Shown in pieces: positions 56,648-63,997 of a stretch of 64,000 bases of DNA (the first letter of the stretch is position 1; the number at the start of each line of letters is the position of its first letter). Made by a program: the position numbers and the translations under genes. The stretch comes from CAUYXS01 sp965248495 (GTDB lineage: Bacteria > Chloroflexota > Dehalococcoidia > Lucifugimonadales > Australimonadaceae). The DNA lies in contig CBDFJL010000003.1 of NCBI GenBank assembly GCA_965248495.1, forward strand, positions 2,542,001 through 2,606,000, given 5' to 3'. The notes under the pieces are model-generated. The model made no database searches. It worked only from the letters and a program-made list of their open reading frames with translations, and was not told where the DNA came from.

Positions 56648-57109
56648 ATGGCTCGCCAGGGACGCATCGAACATCCCGTCTCCGCCGGAGGCGTCGTGTA
56701 CCGCAAGGGACAGGGAGGCCACATTGAGGTCGTCCTGTGCGGACGCACCAAGGCCCAGTCGTGGAACCTGCCCAAGGGCACACCGGAGCCCGGCGAGTCC
56801 ATCGACGAGACGGCGCTGCGAGAGGTCCGCGAGGAGACGGGGCTCGAGGTCAAGATCGAGCAGCCCCTCGGCGCGATCGAATACTGGTTTGCGGCACCCG
56901 ACCGCTCGGTCCGGTACCACAAGCGGGTCCACTTCTACCTGATGGCTGAGCACGGCGGCACGACCGACGACCACGACCCGGAGTTCGACCTGGTCCGGTG
57001 GTTCCCCATCGGAGAGGCCTTGGACGCCCTGACCTACGCGAACGAGGCCGCGGTGCTGCGGCGGGTGATGGCCCAGTTCGACGGCGATGGCCGGAGCCTG
57101 AGCGAATGA
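56648..57109 (+). CDS. NUDIX hydrolase
   Basis: A 153-residue protein with the Nudix box GTPEPGESIDETALREVREETGLEV (G-x5-E-x7-R-E-V-x-E-E), which binds metal and cleaves nucleoside diphosphate linkages. The start with SAGGVVYRKGQGG is the MutT/Ap4A-type fold. It ends in ATGA overlap with the acetyltransferase gene, forming a two-gene operon. Substrate unknown; Ap4A or NDP-sugar are typical. Confidence 0.93.
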   Translation: MARQGRIEHPVSAGGVVYRKGQGGHIEVVLCGRTKAQSWNLPKGTPEPGESIDETALREVREETGLEVKIEQPLGAIEYWFAAPDRSVRYHKRVHFYLMAEHGGTTDDHDPEFDLVRWFPIGEALDALTYANEAAVLRRVMAQFDGDGRSLSE

Positions 57110-57702
57110 CGCAACAGAGTGACATCGTCAGCTCAGGACCGAAGATCGCGCTGCGCCGTAAGCGTGTGGAAGACGCCACCGACGACTACGACTGGCGCAA
57201 GGACCCCGAGCTGGCAGAGCTGGACGCCACCGTGTCCTTGCGGATGTCCTTCGATGAGTTCAGGACCCGCTACGAGGAGGAGCTGCGCTATCCCACCCCG
57301 TGGGTCAAGCGCTACGCCATCGAGACGCTCGACGGTGTACACATCGGGAACTGCATGGCCTACGACATCGACTCCGTCACCGGTGAGGGCGAGGTCGGCA
57401 TCATGATTGGTGACCGCGGCTACTGGGGCAAAGGCTACGGACGCGAGGCGATGTCGCAGCTACTCGAGCAGTGTTTCCTGATGCCGTCGATCAAGCGCCT
57501 CTACCTCCACACGCTGGAGTGGAACGCCAGGGCCCGAACGTCCTTCGCGAGGGTCGGCTTCCGGGAGGTGCGGGAGGTACGGCGCGCCGGCAAGAACTTC
57601 GTCCTGATGGAGATACGCCGGCCCGAGTGGGATGCCGCGCGTGCGTCAATGACCGACGCTTTGGGGACCAGCCTGGCGGACGAATCCGCGGCACCTTCCT
57701 GA
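57106..57702 (+). CDS. GNAT family N-acetyltransferase
   Basis: A 198-residue protein of the RimJ/RimL type. The acetyl-CoA loop is DRGYWGKGYGREAMSQLLEQCF (Q/R-G-x-G-x-A variant), followed by LHTLEWNARARTSFARVGFREV, a typical motif C. ATGA overlap with the NUDIX gene. It may acetylate a ribosomal protein N-terminus, an antibiotic or a polyamine. Confidence 0.9.
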   Translation: MTQQSDIVSSGPKIALRRKRVEDATDDYDWRKDPELAELDATVSLRMSFDEFRTRYEEELRYPTPWVKRYAIETLDGVHIGNCMAYDIDSVTGEGEVGIMIGDRGYWGKGYGREAMSQLLEQCFLMPSIKRLYLHTLEWNARARTSFARVGFREVREVRRAGKNFVLMEIRRPEWDAARASMTDALGTSLADESAAPS

Positions 57703-57833
57703 GGCTCCGAGTGCGAATTGCGTGGGTCGTGTGGTTGGAAACCGATGCCCTGGCGGATGAGCAATTCGGGACGCGGCGCAACATTGCCCGACACATGCCT
57801 TGACACGTCCCTCACGGTGTTGATACCGTCTCG

Positions 57834-57976
57834 CCGCTGCAGCCATTATGCTGGCAATGTGGCCGCAAGCCTCACCGAGAGATCCCACTCGGTAACACGG
57901 TGCTGCTGGACCTCTCCAGTCCAGACCCGTGGAACCGCGAACCTAAGCCCTTCCGTGAAGGAAGGGCTTTCTCTTT
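57834..57976 (+). ncRNA. Candidate small structured RNA with promoter and intrinsic terminator
   Basis: A promoter-like pair, TTGACA (57800-57805) and GATACC (57822-57827, 16-bp spacer), predicts a start near 57834. The RNA would contain CCGAG/CTCGG, a compound hairpin with CACGG/CCGTG enclosing TGGAC/GTCCA, and end in AAGCCCTTCC/GGAAGGGCTT (57945-57969) followed by TCTCTTT, a good intrinsic terminator. No peptide is likely. GTGGAACCGCG (57928-57938) resembles a T-box core, but no antiterminator partner is visible and the next tRNA-Trp has the wrong discriminator base. Size about 140 nt. Confidence 0.5.
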
Positions 57977-57995
57977 GCCAGCGGCGGGCGCCGGT

Positions 57996-58025
57996 TTGAT
58001 GTGTCGAGCGGGAGCCTCGTACAAT
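57996..58025 (+). promoter_or_regulatory. Promoter of tRNA-Trp
   Basis: TTGATG at 57996-58001 and TACAAT at 58020-58025 with an 18-bp spacer, about 60 bases upstream of the tRNA. The spacing and sequences fit the vegetative sigma factor. Confidence 0.6.
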
Positions 58026-58088
58026 TGCAGGGCCTTCAACGCGCGGGCGGGGAGGGATGTCCCGACACGCGGGAGGTGTGCTGGACGT

Positions 58089-58165
58089 AGGGGTGTAGCT
58101 CAGTCTGGTAGAGCAGCGGTCTCCAAAACCGCCGGCCGTGGGTTCGAATCCTGCCACCCCTGCCA
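58089..58165 (+). tRNA. tRNA-Trp (anticodon CCA)
   Basis: All arms fold: acceptor AGGGGTG/CACCCCT, D arm GCTC...GAGC, anticodon arm CGGT(C)-TCCAAAA-ACCG with anticodon CCA, T arm GTGGG-TTCGAAT-CCTGC, discriminator G and encoded CCA. Confidence 0.95.
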
Positions 58166-58231
58166 GCCCGGCGTCTTGGAGCCGGGCCGGCCGTCCACGA
58201 CAATCGTCTCACGTCATTCGTGGAGGTGGCC

Positions 58232-58783
58232 ATGCGCTCGAAGGCTCCGTACCTCGTCCTGATCGCCGTCGCGATAGCCGCTTCGATCCCGGTCTACGGC
58301 TATCGCTGGCACTTGACGCTGCACATCCTTGGCGCCGTCGTCTTCCTCGGCAACATCGTCGTCACGGCGATGTGGATGGCGCTCGCCCGCTCGAGCGGCA
58401 ACGTGCCGGTCATCGCGTTCGCGGCCCGGACCGTGGCGCGCACCGACTGGCTGTTCACCGCGCCGGGCGTGGTGCTCGTGCTGGGCAACGGGCTCGCCCT
58501 AGCCGCCGATCGCTATGGTGGCTGGAGCAACGTCGACGAGACCGCATGGATCAGCCTGGCGTTGCTGCTCTTCGTAGCCTCCGGCGTCGTCTGGGTCGGC
58601 TTCCTGCTGCGCTACCAGGCCGCCATGGTCCGGTTGTCCCACGTGGCAGCGACGGGCGGGTCGGCGCTACCGCAGGACTTCTTTGCGGCCTACAACCGCT
58701 GGGCGGCGTGGGGGATTCTCGCGACAGTGCTCCCGTTGGTCTCGCTCTACCTGATGGTGGCGCGGCCCACGCTCTGGGACTAG
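58232..58783 (+). CDS. DUF2269 family integral membrane protein
   Basis: A 183-residue protein with four helices (YLVLIAVAIAASIPVYGY, LHILGAVVFLGNIVVTAMWM, WLFTAPGVVLVLGNGLALAA, ISLALLLFVASGVVWVGFLL) and a fifth at the end (WGILATVLPLVSLYLMVA). The segment LHILGAVVFLGNIVVTAMWM, with His in helix 2, is the pattern I associate with DUF2269. I used ATG 58232 because GGAGGTGGCC precedes it; GTG at 58220 is in frame. Function unknown. Confidence 0.8.
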   Translation: MRSKAPYLVLIAVAIAASIPVYGYRWHLTLHILGAVVFLGNIVVTAMWMALARSSGNVPVIAFAARTVARTDWLFTAPGVVLVLGNGLALAADRYGGWSNVDETAWISLALLLFVASGVVWVGFLLRYQAAMVRLSHVAATGGSALPQDFFAAYNRWAAWGILATVLPLVSLYLMVARPTLWD

Positions 58784-58884
58784 CCGACGCGATTGCCGTC
58801 CAGGACCGCAGGCTCCGGTCCTGTTGGACCGGCAACCGGGCATCGACCACAGGGTGACGCGTGAGGAGGCTGGCGCGAGGCCCG

Positions 58885-58929
58885 AAAAAAGAGCCTCGGG
58901 GATCACCAGGGGCCCCGTTGGCGGGGCTC
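58885..58929 (-). terminator. Leftward intrinsic terminator
   Basis: On the minus strand GAGCC...GGCTC closes a GC-rich hairpin (with an inner GGGG/CCCC stem) followed by TTTTTT. It is downstream of the leftward small RNA and acts as a second terminator for it. Confidence 0.6.
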
Positions 58930-58949
58930 GCTAGCGTCCGTCGAAGAAC

Positions 58950-59062
58950 AAAAAAGTGTCCTGAGCGACCGGGGCGCCAGTGAAGCTTTCTCGCGCGACC
59001 TCCCGGTTTCCCGTTCAGCCTCGCTCGTCCGCCGCACCTTTCTCCAAGTCACTCAGGACAGG
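58950..59062 (-). ncRNA. Candidate ~110-nt small RNA with closed ends and U6 terminator
   Basis: On the minus strand, TTGACA (complement of 59091-59096) and TGCTAT (complement of 59069-59074) with a 16-bp spacer predict a start near 59062. The RNA begins TGTCCTGAGTGACTTGG and ends CCCCGGTCGCTCAGGACA, which pair in a 16-bp near-perfect terminal helix, followed by TTTTTT (58950-58955). The loop part includes CGG-GAAA-CCG. Long closing stem plus internal bulge is like 6S RNA or SRP RNA, but the conserved SRP motif is missing and it is shorter than most 6S RNAs. Confidence 0.6.
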
Positions 59063-59204
59063 ATCACAATAGCACTGTGCATGAAAGCGCTGTCAAGTGC
59101 TGAGCCGTTCGAATATGAGACCAATTTGTCACCAGGGTGACAGCGCTGGTCGCTGTGCGGACCAACGTCGGGCCGGGGTCGAAATGGACGGGCGAGTCGG
59201 GAGC

Positions 59205-59591
59205 TTATCTGGCGACCGTGCCGCGCTGGCACACCACGTTGATGGCATCGTGCAGGTCGCTCGGTGAGCATGGCTTGGTCATGAACAGGTCAGCCCCCAG
59301 GGACGCGACGGCGTGCCGCGCGAGGTCGGGGTCGTCCATGCCGCTGACCATGATGACTCGCGCGTCGGGGTCTATGACGCGGACGTTCTCTAGGACCTCG
59401 AAGCCGCTGATGCCGGGGAGACTCACGTCGAGCAGCAGGACATCGAAGGAGCTGCGCTGAATCTCGTTGAGCGCCCGCTCACCGGTCGCGACCGAAACGC
59501 AGGCGAAGCCCATGTCTTCCAGGCAGACCTCGAGGTAGTACCGGATCTTCTCGTCGTCGTCGACGATCAGTGCGCGCTGTGCGGGCTTCAC
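59205..59591 (-). CDS. Single-domain response regulator (CheY-like receiver)
   Basis: A 128-residue receiver with no output domain. ALIVDDDEKIRYYLE carries the acidic pocket, VLLLDVSLPG the phospho-Asp, VIMVSGMDD the Ser switch and LFMTKPCSP the Lys. GTG start after GAGGAG. As the only receiver gene in the chromosomal part, it might pair with the orphan histidine kinase at 25056, but it is 33 kb away and this is speculation. Confidence 0.88.
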   Translation of the reverse strand: MKPAQRALIVDDDEKIRYYLEVCLEDMGFACVSVATGERALNEIQRSSFDVLLLDVSLPGISGFEVLENVRVIDPDARVIMVSGMDDPDLARHAVASLGADLFMTKPCSPSDLHDAINVVCQRGTVAR

Positions 59592-59844
59592 TGCGTTCTC
59601 CTCTGAGAGGTCACCGAGCCCTCGGTAGTCTCCCGTGGTCCAGTGTTGCACGGAGCGCCTCACCGGGTCGTCGAACGAACGTCCCGCTGGGGTAGTTCGA
59701 TAGTCGCATGCCCCGAAGGCTCGCGCGGCTATCCCCGCGTCCAACGCACGTGGGGCCGACCGCGGCCGGGTGAGCGCAGCCTGACGCCGAGGGCGCAGGC
59801 GCGTTGTCTCTGCCGAGGGGCCGAACAGGCGATGGAGGTATCAG

Positions 59845-59997
59845 ATGAGGCATCGGCGGAAGGCAATCATGGCGACTCGGACCGCCAGAGCAGGCGAGGA
59901 GTCGCGGCCGTTGCGGGTGGCACTTGGCGTGGGTGCCGTCGCAGGTATCGTGGGCAACGCGGCGCTTCTGGTGCTGACCGCGGCCGGCGCGCTCTAG
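59845..59997 (+). CDS. 50-residue membrane mini-protein
   Basis: A short protein with a basic N-terminus (MRHRRKAIMATRTARAGEES) and one membrane helix (VALGVGAVAGIVGNAALLVLTAAG). The ATG follows GGAGGTATCAG, a good SD at correct spacing, the main support. Not recognised. Confidence 0.55.
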   Translation: MRHRRKAIMATRTARAGEESRPLRVALGVGAVAGIVGNAALLVLTAAGAL

Positions 59998-60177
59998 CCG
60001 GTTCCCGTGGGTGGCGACTGACGTGGCTGTCCGTGTCCCACGCGCCGCACTGAAGATTCTGGGTGTCGATGTCGGTTGGGCGATCGCCGGAGGCAGGTGT
60101 TCCCACGCAGCCCGCCCTCGCTCCGCGGCTTCGCAAGACGGGCGCCGAGGCCCTTGTAGGCGGGCGCGGGGGTTGGC

Positions 60178-60206
60178 TTGGCAAACGAAACGGCCAAAGG
60201 TATCAT
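60178..60206 (+). promoter_or_regulatory. Promoter of tRNA-Leu
   Basis: TTGGCA (60178-60183) and TATCAT (60201-60206) with a 17-bp spacer, about 70 bases upstream of the tRNA. Confidence 0.6.
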
Positions 60207-60279
60207 GGGTTTGCAATGAGGCGTTTAGGTGGCCGTGGCCCGCGAAACGGGCTTCTGAGGCACTGGCGCCGAAGGGCAG

Positions 60280-60364
60280 GCCGAGGTGGTGGAACTGGCA
60301 GACACGCTGTCTTGAGGGGGCAGTGGGGCAACCCGTGGGAGTTCGAATCTCCCCCTCGGCACCA
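60280..60364 (+). tRNA. tRNA-Leu (anticodon GAG), attL of element B
   Basis: A class II tRNA with acceptor GCCGAGG/CCTCGGC, anticodon arm CTGTC-TTGAGGG-GGCAG (anticodon GAG), a long variable arm (TGGGGCAACCCGT), T arm GGGAG-TTCGAAT-CTCCC, discriminator A and encoded CCA. It is intact. Element B begins right after it, so its 3' end is the likely insertion site. Confidence 0.95.
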
Positions 60365-60827
60365 GCCCCTGGGTTTACAGCTAAAACGACCGCGCGAAAC
60401 GGCGAAATGCCGACATTTGCCGACATTCTGCCGACATTGAAGGCGTCGCCCTCTACTCTTGCCCAGGTCATAGCAGCAAAAATACACCGTCAGGTCCCGT
60501 CGCCATCTGGCGCGACGCCGACTTAACGGGTAGCAGGAGAGGGAAGCATGCGCCGTCGGGTCCGGTCTCGAAGCCGGCGGTGAGGAGGATGGCCTCCACC
60601 TCGGCGGCGGTGATGGCGGTGCCGGCAATCCCGCGACGCGGGCCCTGCCGGCCGCTAGGGGATACTCGTGAGTATCTCCTAGCCTGTGCTGATTGCTCCC
60701 GTGCTTCCCCAACGGTGACCTACGGTGCTGGGCCGCCGGGCTGACGGATAATCCTAAAGTAGCGCAAGTTGCTAGCGGGCAATTCCCAAGGGTCTGGCCG
60801 GCGCCATAGGCGAAAGGAGAGGAGCAA
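60365..60827. promoter_or_regulatory. Element B left-end non-coding region with iterons and palindrome
   Basis: TGCCGACATT occurs three times in a row at 60408-60417, 60418-60427 and 60429-60438, about 45 bases after the tRNA end, a usual place for integrase arm-type or replication iterons. CTAGGGGATACTC-GT-GAGTATCTCCTAG (60655-60682) is a 28-base palindrome with one wobble. A minus-strand frame between them lacks any start codon and was not called. Confidence 0.6.
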
Positions 60828-61472
60828 ATGGGCTCGGACAGGATCTGGCGGGACATCAACGAGGCAACCGCAAGGGAACGGGCCCGAGAGGCGGTTCGCC
60901 ACGTTGGGCGGCGCCGTCGGACACAGCGGTTCCTGGTGTGGGGCGCCCTGCTGGGCGTAGCCTTCGTCGCGGGAATGGCGACGATGTTCGCGATCGAGCC
61001 ACTCCTGCCATCGGCGGCACGTGAAACCATCGCGAAGGGGCAAACGTACATCGCGGACTTATGGGAGTCGTCATCCGAGGCTAACGGGGGGGGCACCATC
61101 GCGGCGGATCCAACCGCCACGCCTCTCTCCCGCCCGTCGGAAGCTGTCGCGGCGGTTAACCACTTCACGCGTGCATTCGTCGAGAACGACCGCGAGGCGC
61201 TCGCGCAGTGGTCCTCCCCGCTGTATCTCGCGGAGGCGACCAGGAAGGCTCAGGGTGCGTTCGCGTATCTGATCAAGTACCGGCTCGTCGATGAAGACCC
61301 GCAGTGCACACGCACAGGCATCACATGCAGCGTGAACGCCGTGGTCAAGGGGGAGGCCGTCCTCCTCGGAGAGAGGGTCGCTCTGGACTTCGGAGGGACC
61401 TTCTCGGTCGTCTATGACCGTGTAGGCGAGCGCTATCTCGTCGCTGATGCTCCGCTCGGGAGGAATTTCTGA
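60828..61472 (+). CDS. Membrane-anchored protein with NTF2-like extracytoplasmic domain (element B)
   Basis: A 214-residue protein with an SD (AGGAGAGGAGC). Basic helical cytoplasmic part (RERAREAVRHVGRRRRTQRF), one membrane helix near residues 36-58 (VWGALLGVAFVAGMATMFAI) and a C-terminal domain of about 115 residues with AVAAVNHFTRAFVENDREALAQW and a following beta-sheet, which looks NTF2/SnoaL-like or VirB8-like. VirB8-type proteins have the same layout, so a role in a membrane transfer or assembly complex is possible. It contains two Cys (QCTRTGITC) outside the membrane. Confidence 0.65.
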   Translation: MGSDRIWRDINEATARERAREAVRHVGRRRRTQRFLVWGALLGVAFVAGMATMFAIEPLLPSAARETIAKGQTYIADLWESSSEANGGGTIAADPTATPLSRPSEAVAAVNHFTRAFVENDREALAQWSSPLYLAEATRKAQGAFAYLIKYRLVDEDPQCTRTGITCSVNAVVKGEAVLLGERVALDFGGTFSVVYDRVGERYLVADAPLGRNF

Positions 61473-61541
61473 GCCTTGATCCTTCGAGGTGAGTGGTGCC
61501 CCGCCGTGCGGTGACGCATCACATACTGCGATGCGTCTTTC

Positions 61542-61919
61542 CTAGGGCAGGGTGACGTGGACGGGGAAGCTCCAAGTAGAGGTGCCGAGGGCGTTGACGG
61601 TGCGCACCCGATAGGTGAGCTGCGTGCTGCTGGCTTGGTCGGCGGTCGGGTCGGTATAGGCACCGTCGCGCGACGGTGTCGCGCCCCGGAGCACGCCGCT
61701 GCGCTCGATTTCGTAGTGGGAGATCGTGTTATAACCCCGTGTGGGCTCCAACCAGTTCAAGGCGACGCTGGAGCCATCGGCCGCGACCCCGCTCGTGATG
61801 CTCCCTGGCGGCAGCGGGAAGTCCTCCTGCACGGTCAGCGTCGTCTCCGCAGACCCAAACAGGGCGAAGGCCACCGCGGTGAGCACGAGGACGATGCTCA
61901 TGGCACCTCGTCGCGACAT
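61542..61919 (-). CDS. Secreted fibronectin type III protein (element B)
   Basis: A 125-residue protein: signal peptide (AMSIVLVLTAVAFALFGSAE) followed by one fibronectin-III domain of about 95 residues (GVAADGSSVALNWLEPTRGYNTISHYEIERSG ... LTYRVRTVNALGTSTWS). Such domains mediate binding of sugars or proteins and decorate phage fibres. It occupies the place that the fibre and lectin-like genes have in element A. The start is in the context TAGGCCATG. Confidence 0.75.
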   Translation of the reverse strand: MSRRGAMSIVLVLTAVAFALFGSAETTLTVQEDFPLPPGSITSGVAADGSSVALNWLEPTRGYNTISHYEIERSGVLRGATPSRDGAYTDPTADQASSTQLTYRVRTVNALGTSTWSFPVHVTLP

Positions 61920-61922
61920 GGC

Positions 61923-62105
61923 CTAGTCCCCCTCTTCGGTGAAGATGGCCCATGCGGTGCCGACCACATCGAGCAGCAGGTAGAGGGCGACGACCATCAC
62001 GGCCCAGGCCAGCAGGTCGAGCTGTCGCTCGAACAGCGTGAACGCCAGGGCCATGGAGGCAAGGGATCCCGCAATCTCGAGGAGCACGTCCAGGATGGGG
62101 GCCAT
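61923..62105 (-). CDS. Two-helix mini membrane protein (element B)
   Basis: A 60-residue protein with two helices (VLLEIAGSLASMALAFTLF and LLAWAVMVVALYLLLDVVG) joined by RQLD and ending in acidic residues. It shares size, topology and acidic end with the 64-residue protein next to the ATPase in element A, though sequence identity is low. Co-translated with its neighbours. A coat- or holin-like role is possible. Confidence 0.6.
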   Translation of the reverse strand: MAPILDVLLEIAGSLASMALAFTLFERQLDLLAWAVMVVALYLLLDVVGTAWAIFTEEGD

Positions 62106-62110
62106 GTCGG

Positions 62111-63997
62111 TCAGCGCCTCCGCCTGCGGCGTAGGGAGATGCCCTCGCCGATCGTCGCGGTGAGGGGGCCCATGTCGATCTCGCGCTGGCTCGGGGGGTC
62201 GGAGTCGCGCGCGAGGAGGGTGTAGCTCTCTTCGGGGGTGCCGGGCTGGCGCACGCCGGGGTCCTTGCGTAGGTATTCGAAGGCGCCGGTGTTCACGTCG
62301 GCAACGACGTAAAGAGGGCCCTTTGAATCCTCGGCGTGCTGCCAGGCGGCGATGGCGGGATAGTGTTTGCGCTTGGCCCGCGCCTTCGCACGCTCGATGC
62401 CGACCAGCTGGCGCTTCCTGGTCCGGAGGCGGAGATTGCCTCCACGACCTCCGCCTCCTCCACGGCCCCCGTCATTGGTAGAAGGCGTACCACCGCTGGG
62501 CCCTGGGCCTGGCCCTTGTGCAAGTTCTGGTCCGGTCGCAGGTCCAGGCGCTGGTTCTGGCCCTAGTCCTAGTCCTTGTTCTGGTGCGAGTCCTGGTGCG
62601 AGTCCTGGTGCGAGTCCAGGTGCGAGTCCAGGTCCTGGTCCAGGTGCGAGTCCAGGTCCTGGTCCTGGTGCGAGTCCAGGTCCTGGTCCTGGTGCGAGTC
62701 CTGGTCCTGTTCCGGGTCCGGGCACCTGTTCTGGTCTTGGCCCGGGCGCAGAGCGACGTCGCTCGTGCTCGTCTGGCACCACGGGATGGGGATAGGTCGG
62801 TCCTGGCACGCCCGCTGGTGCTGCGGCCTGTTCCACCTTAGATGGAGAGACCGCGTACGGGGTGCGTGCCACTGCGCCCGCCACGGTGCCCGCACGGGCC
62901 ACGCCCCGTACACCTGTCGCCCCGCCGGAGGGCGGTGCGGAGGGCAACACGGTCGGCTTCGGGGGTGCGGCGATGCCGCCACCACGGATGACCGGGTCGA
63001 TGGGCCAGATGACATCGAGATCACGCAGCAGTGCGCGGTTGTAGAGCGCTTCGTTCGCATGGATCCTGGCGTCGACTTTGGCGAGCTTCGCCTCGATGGC
63101 ATTTCTCAAAGGGAGGCCGGAGGCCGCCTCGAAGACCTTTCCTCCGGGGGTGCCGTCGACCTCGCGCAGATCGGCCTCCAGGCGATCTCGGAGCTTCCGG
63201 TCCTTGACTATACGAGGCATGAGCTCGAGGGCGTCGCGGTGCTCGGCGATGCCGAGCTCGTTACGCAGCCGTAGCACCTTCTGGATCGCAACCGCGATCA
63301 GGTCGTCGGCCCCGAGCCGCTGCCCATCGGCCAACGCTGTCTGCGCGATTGCGATGTCTCTGGTGATCGCAGTGACGCTCCGTTCCGTGCCATACACCGC
63401 GCGATGGGCCGATGTCTCGATCGCCTGGGCTAGGTCATGGACGATGCGCTCGCTCAGCGGGACGTCACCACCCGCTCCGATGCCGGCCTGCTGGGTCCGG
63501 AGGAGGTGCCCCTGCGCCTCCTCGAACTGCGCACGAGCGGCGTTGACCTTCGCCTGGAGTGGGGCGAGGCGGGGGCGGATCTGAGCGGCCTCTCTGATGC
63601 GTTCCGGCATGTCTGCCATGTCTATCGCGGCTGGCCTCGTGGCGATGTCGTCGGCCCGCTTCTGTACGCTCAGGAAGTCGGTCAGGCGATCGTGGAGCAC
63701 GATGCCGGCGTTGCGTGTCGCGACCGTCGCCTGGCTCATCTCCGGGGACATCCCCGGGATACGGACGTCGGCTGCCTTCAGCACCTTGCGCATGTTCACA
63801 ACGGGCGACCGTACCGGCGCCAACGAGCCACCCTTGAGCGCGAGCGATCGACCGATCGAGATCCCGGCCGAGGCCCCCAGCTTGGCCACGCGGAACAGGC
63901 TACCGCCGACGATCGTTACGTCGGCGAGCACGGCGATGACCTTCCACGACGTGGACATCTCGTCCCAGTACACCGCGGTGCTGATTGCGGGGATCAT
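62111..63997 (-). CDS. Large membrane protein with Pro-Gly repeat hinge and Arg-rich tail (element B; 5' end may extend beyond window)
   Basis: A 628-residue frame to the window edge; the ATG at 63997 may be internal. Near the N-terminus VIAVLADVTIVGGSLFRVAKLGASAG is hydrophobic. Residues 100-330 are charged helices, including coiled-coil-like QAKVNAARAQFEEAQGHLLR. Residues about 420-500 are a repeat of APGPGPGL units, then a basic patch, and a C-terminal domain with YPAIAAWQ, PLYVVADVN, SYTLLARDSDPPSQREIDMG and a terminal Arg run. This end aligns with the 835-residue protein of element A (PAIGAFRD, VYRIADIN, SYRVILWDNDPPSQVELEMG, Arg run). Both have a repeat hinge just before. Confidence 0.75.
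   Translation of the reverse strand: MIPAISTAVYWDEMSTSWKVIAVLADVTIVGGSLFRVAKLGASAGISIGRSLALKGGSLAPVRSPVVNMRKVLKAADVRIPGMSPEMSQATVATRNAGIVLHDRLTDFLSVQKRADDIATRPAAIDMADMPERIREAAQIRPRLAPLQAKVNAARAQFEEAQGHLLRTQQAGIGAGGDVPLSERIVHDLAQAIETSAHRAVYGTERSVTAITRDIAIAQTALADGQRLGADDLIAVAIQKVLRLRNELGIAEHRDALELMPRIVKDRKLRDRLEADLREVDGTPGGKVFEAASGLPLRNAIEAKLAKVDARIHANEALYNRALLRDLDVIWPIDPVIRGGGIAAPPKPTVLPSAPPSGGATGVRGVARAGTVAGAVARTPYAVSPSKVEQAAAPAGVPGPTYPHPVVPDEHERRRSAPGPRPEQVPGPGTGPGLAPGPGPGLAPGPGPGLAPGPGPGLAPGLAPGLAPGLAPEQGLGLGPEPAPGPATGPELAQGPGPGPSGGTPSTNDGGRGGGGGRGGNLRLRTRKRQLVGIERAKARAKRKHYPAIAAWQHAEDSKGPLYVVADVNTGAFEYLRKDPGVRQPGTPEESYTLLARDSDPPSQREIDMGPLTATIGEGISLRRRRRR
62579..62722 (-). repeat. Short tandem repeats encoding the Pro-Gly hinge
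   Basis: Units of GGTGCGAGTCCAGGTCCT type (18 bp and shorter 12- and 6-bp parts) recur about ten times. They encode APGPGPGL on the minus strand. Their near-identity at DNA level points to recent expansion. Confidence 0.9.

Noticed and set aside
57928..57938. T-box riboswitch (GTGGAACCGCG)
   Set aside because: No antiterminator partner or specifier stem can be drawn, TGGA would need a tRNA with discriminator U, and the next gene is a tRNA-Trp with discriminator G. The 11-base match may be chance; the region is kept only as a candidate small RNA.
58950..59062. SRP (4.5S) RNA
   Set aside because: The conserved GGUCAGGUCCGGAAGGAAGC-type apical motif is absent.
60470..60727. Minus-strand frame with protein-like sequence (GTAITAAEVEAILLTAGF)
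   Set aside because: The frame is open between a TAG and its end but contains no usable start codon except deep inside. It might be a gene remnant of element B; not supported as a CDS.
62579..62722. CRISPR array
   Set aside because: Repeats are contiguous, short and in frame with a Pro-Gly coding hinge; there are no spacers.
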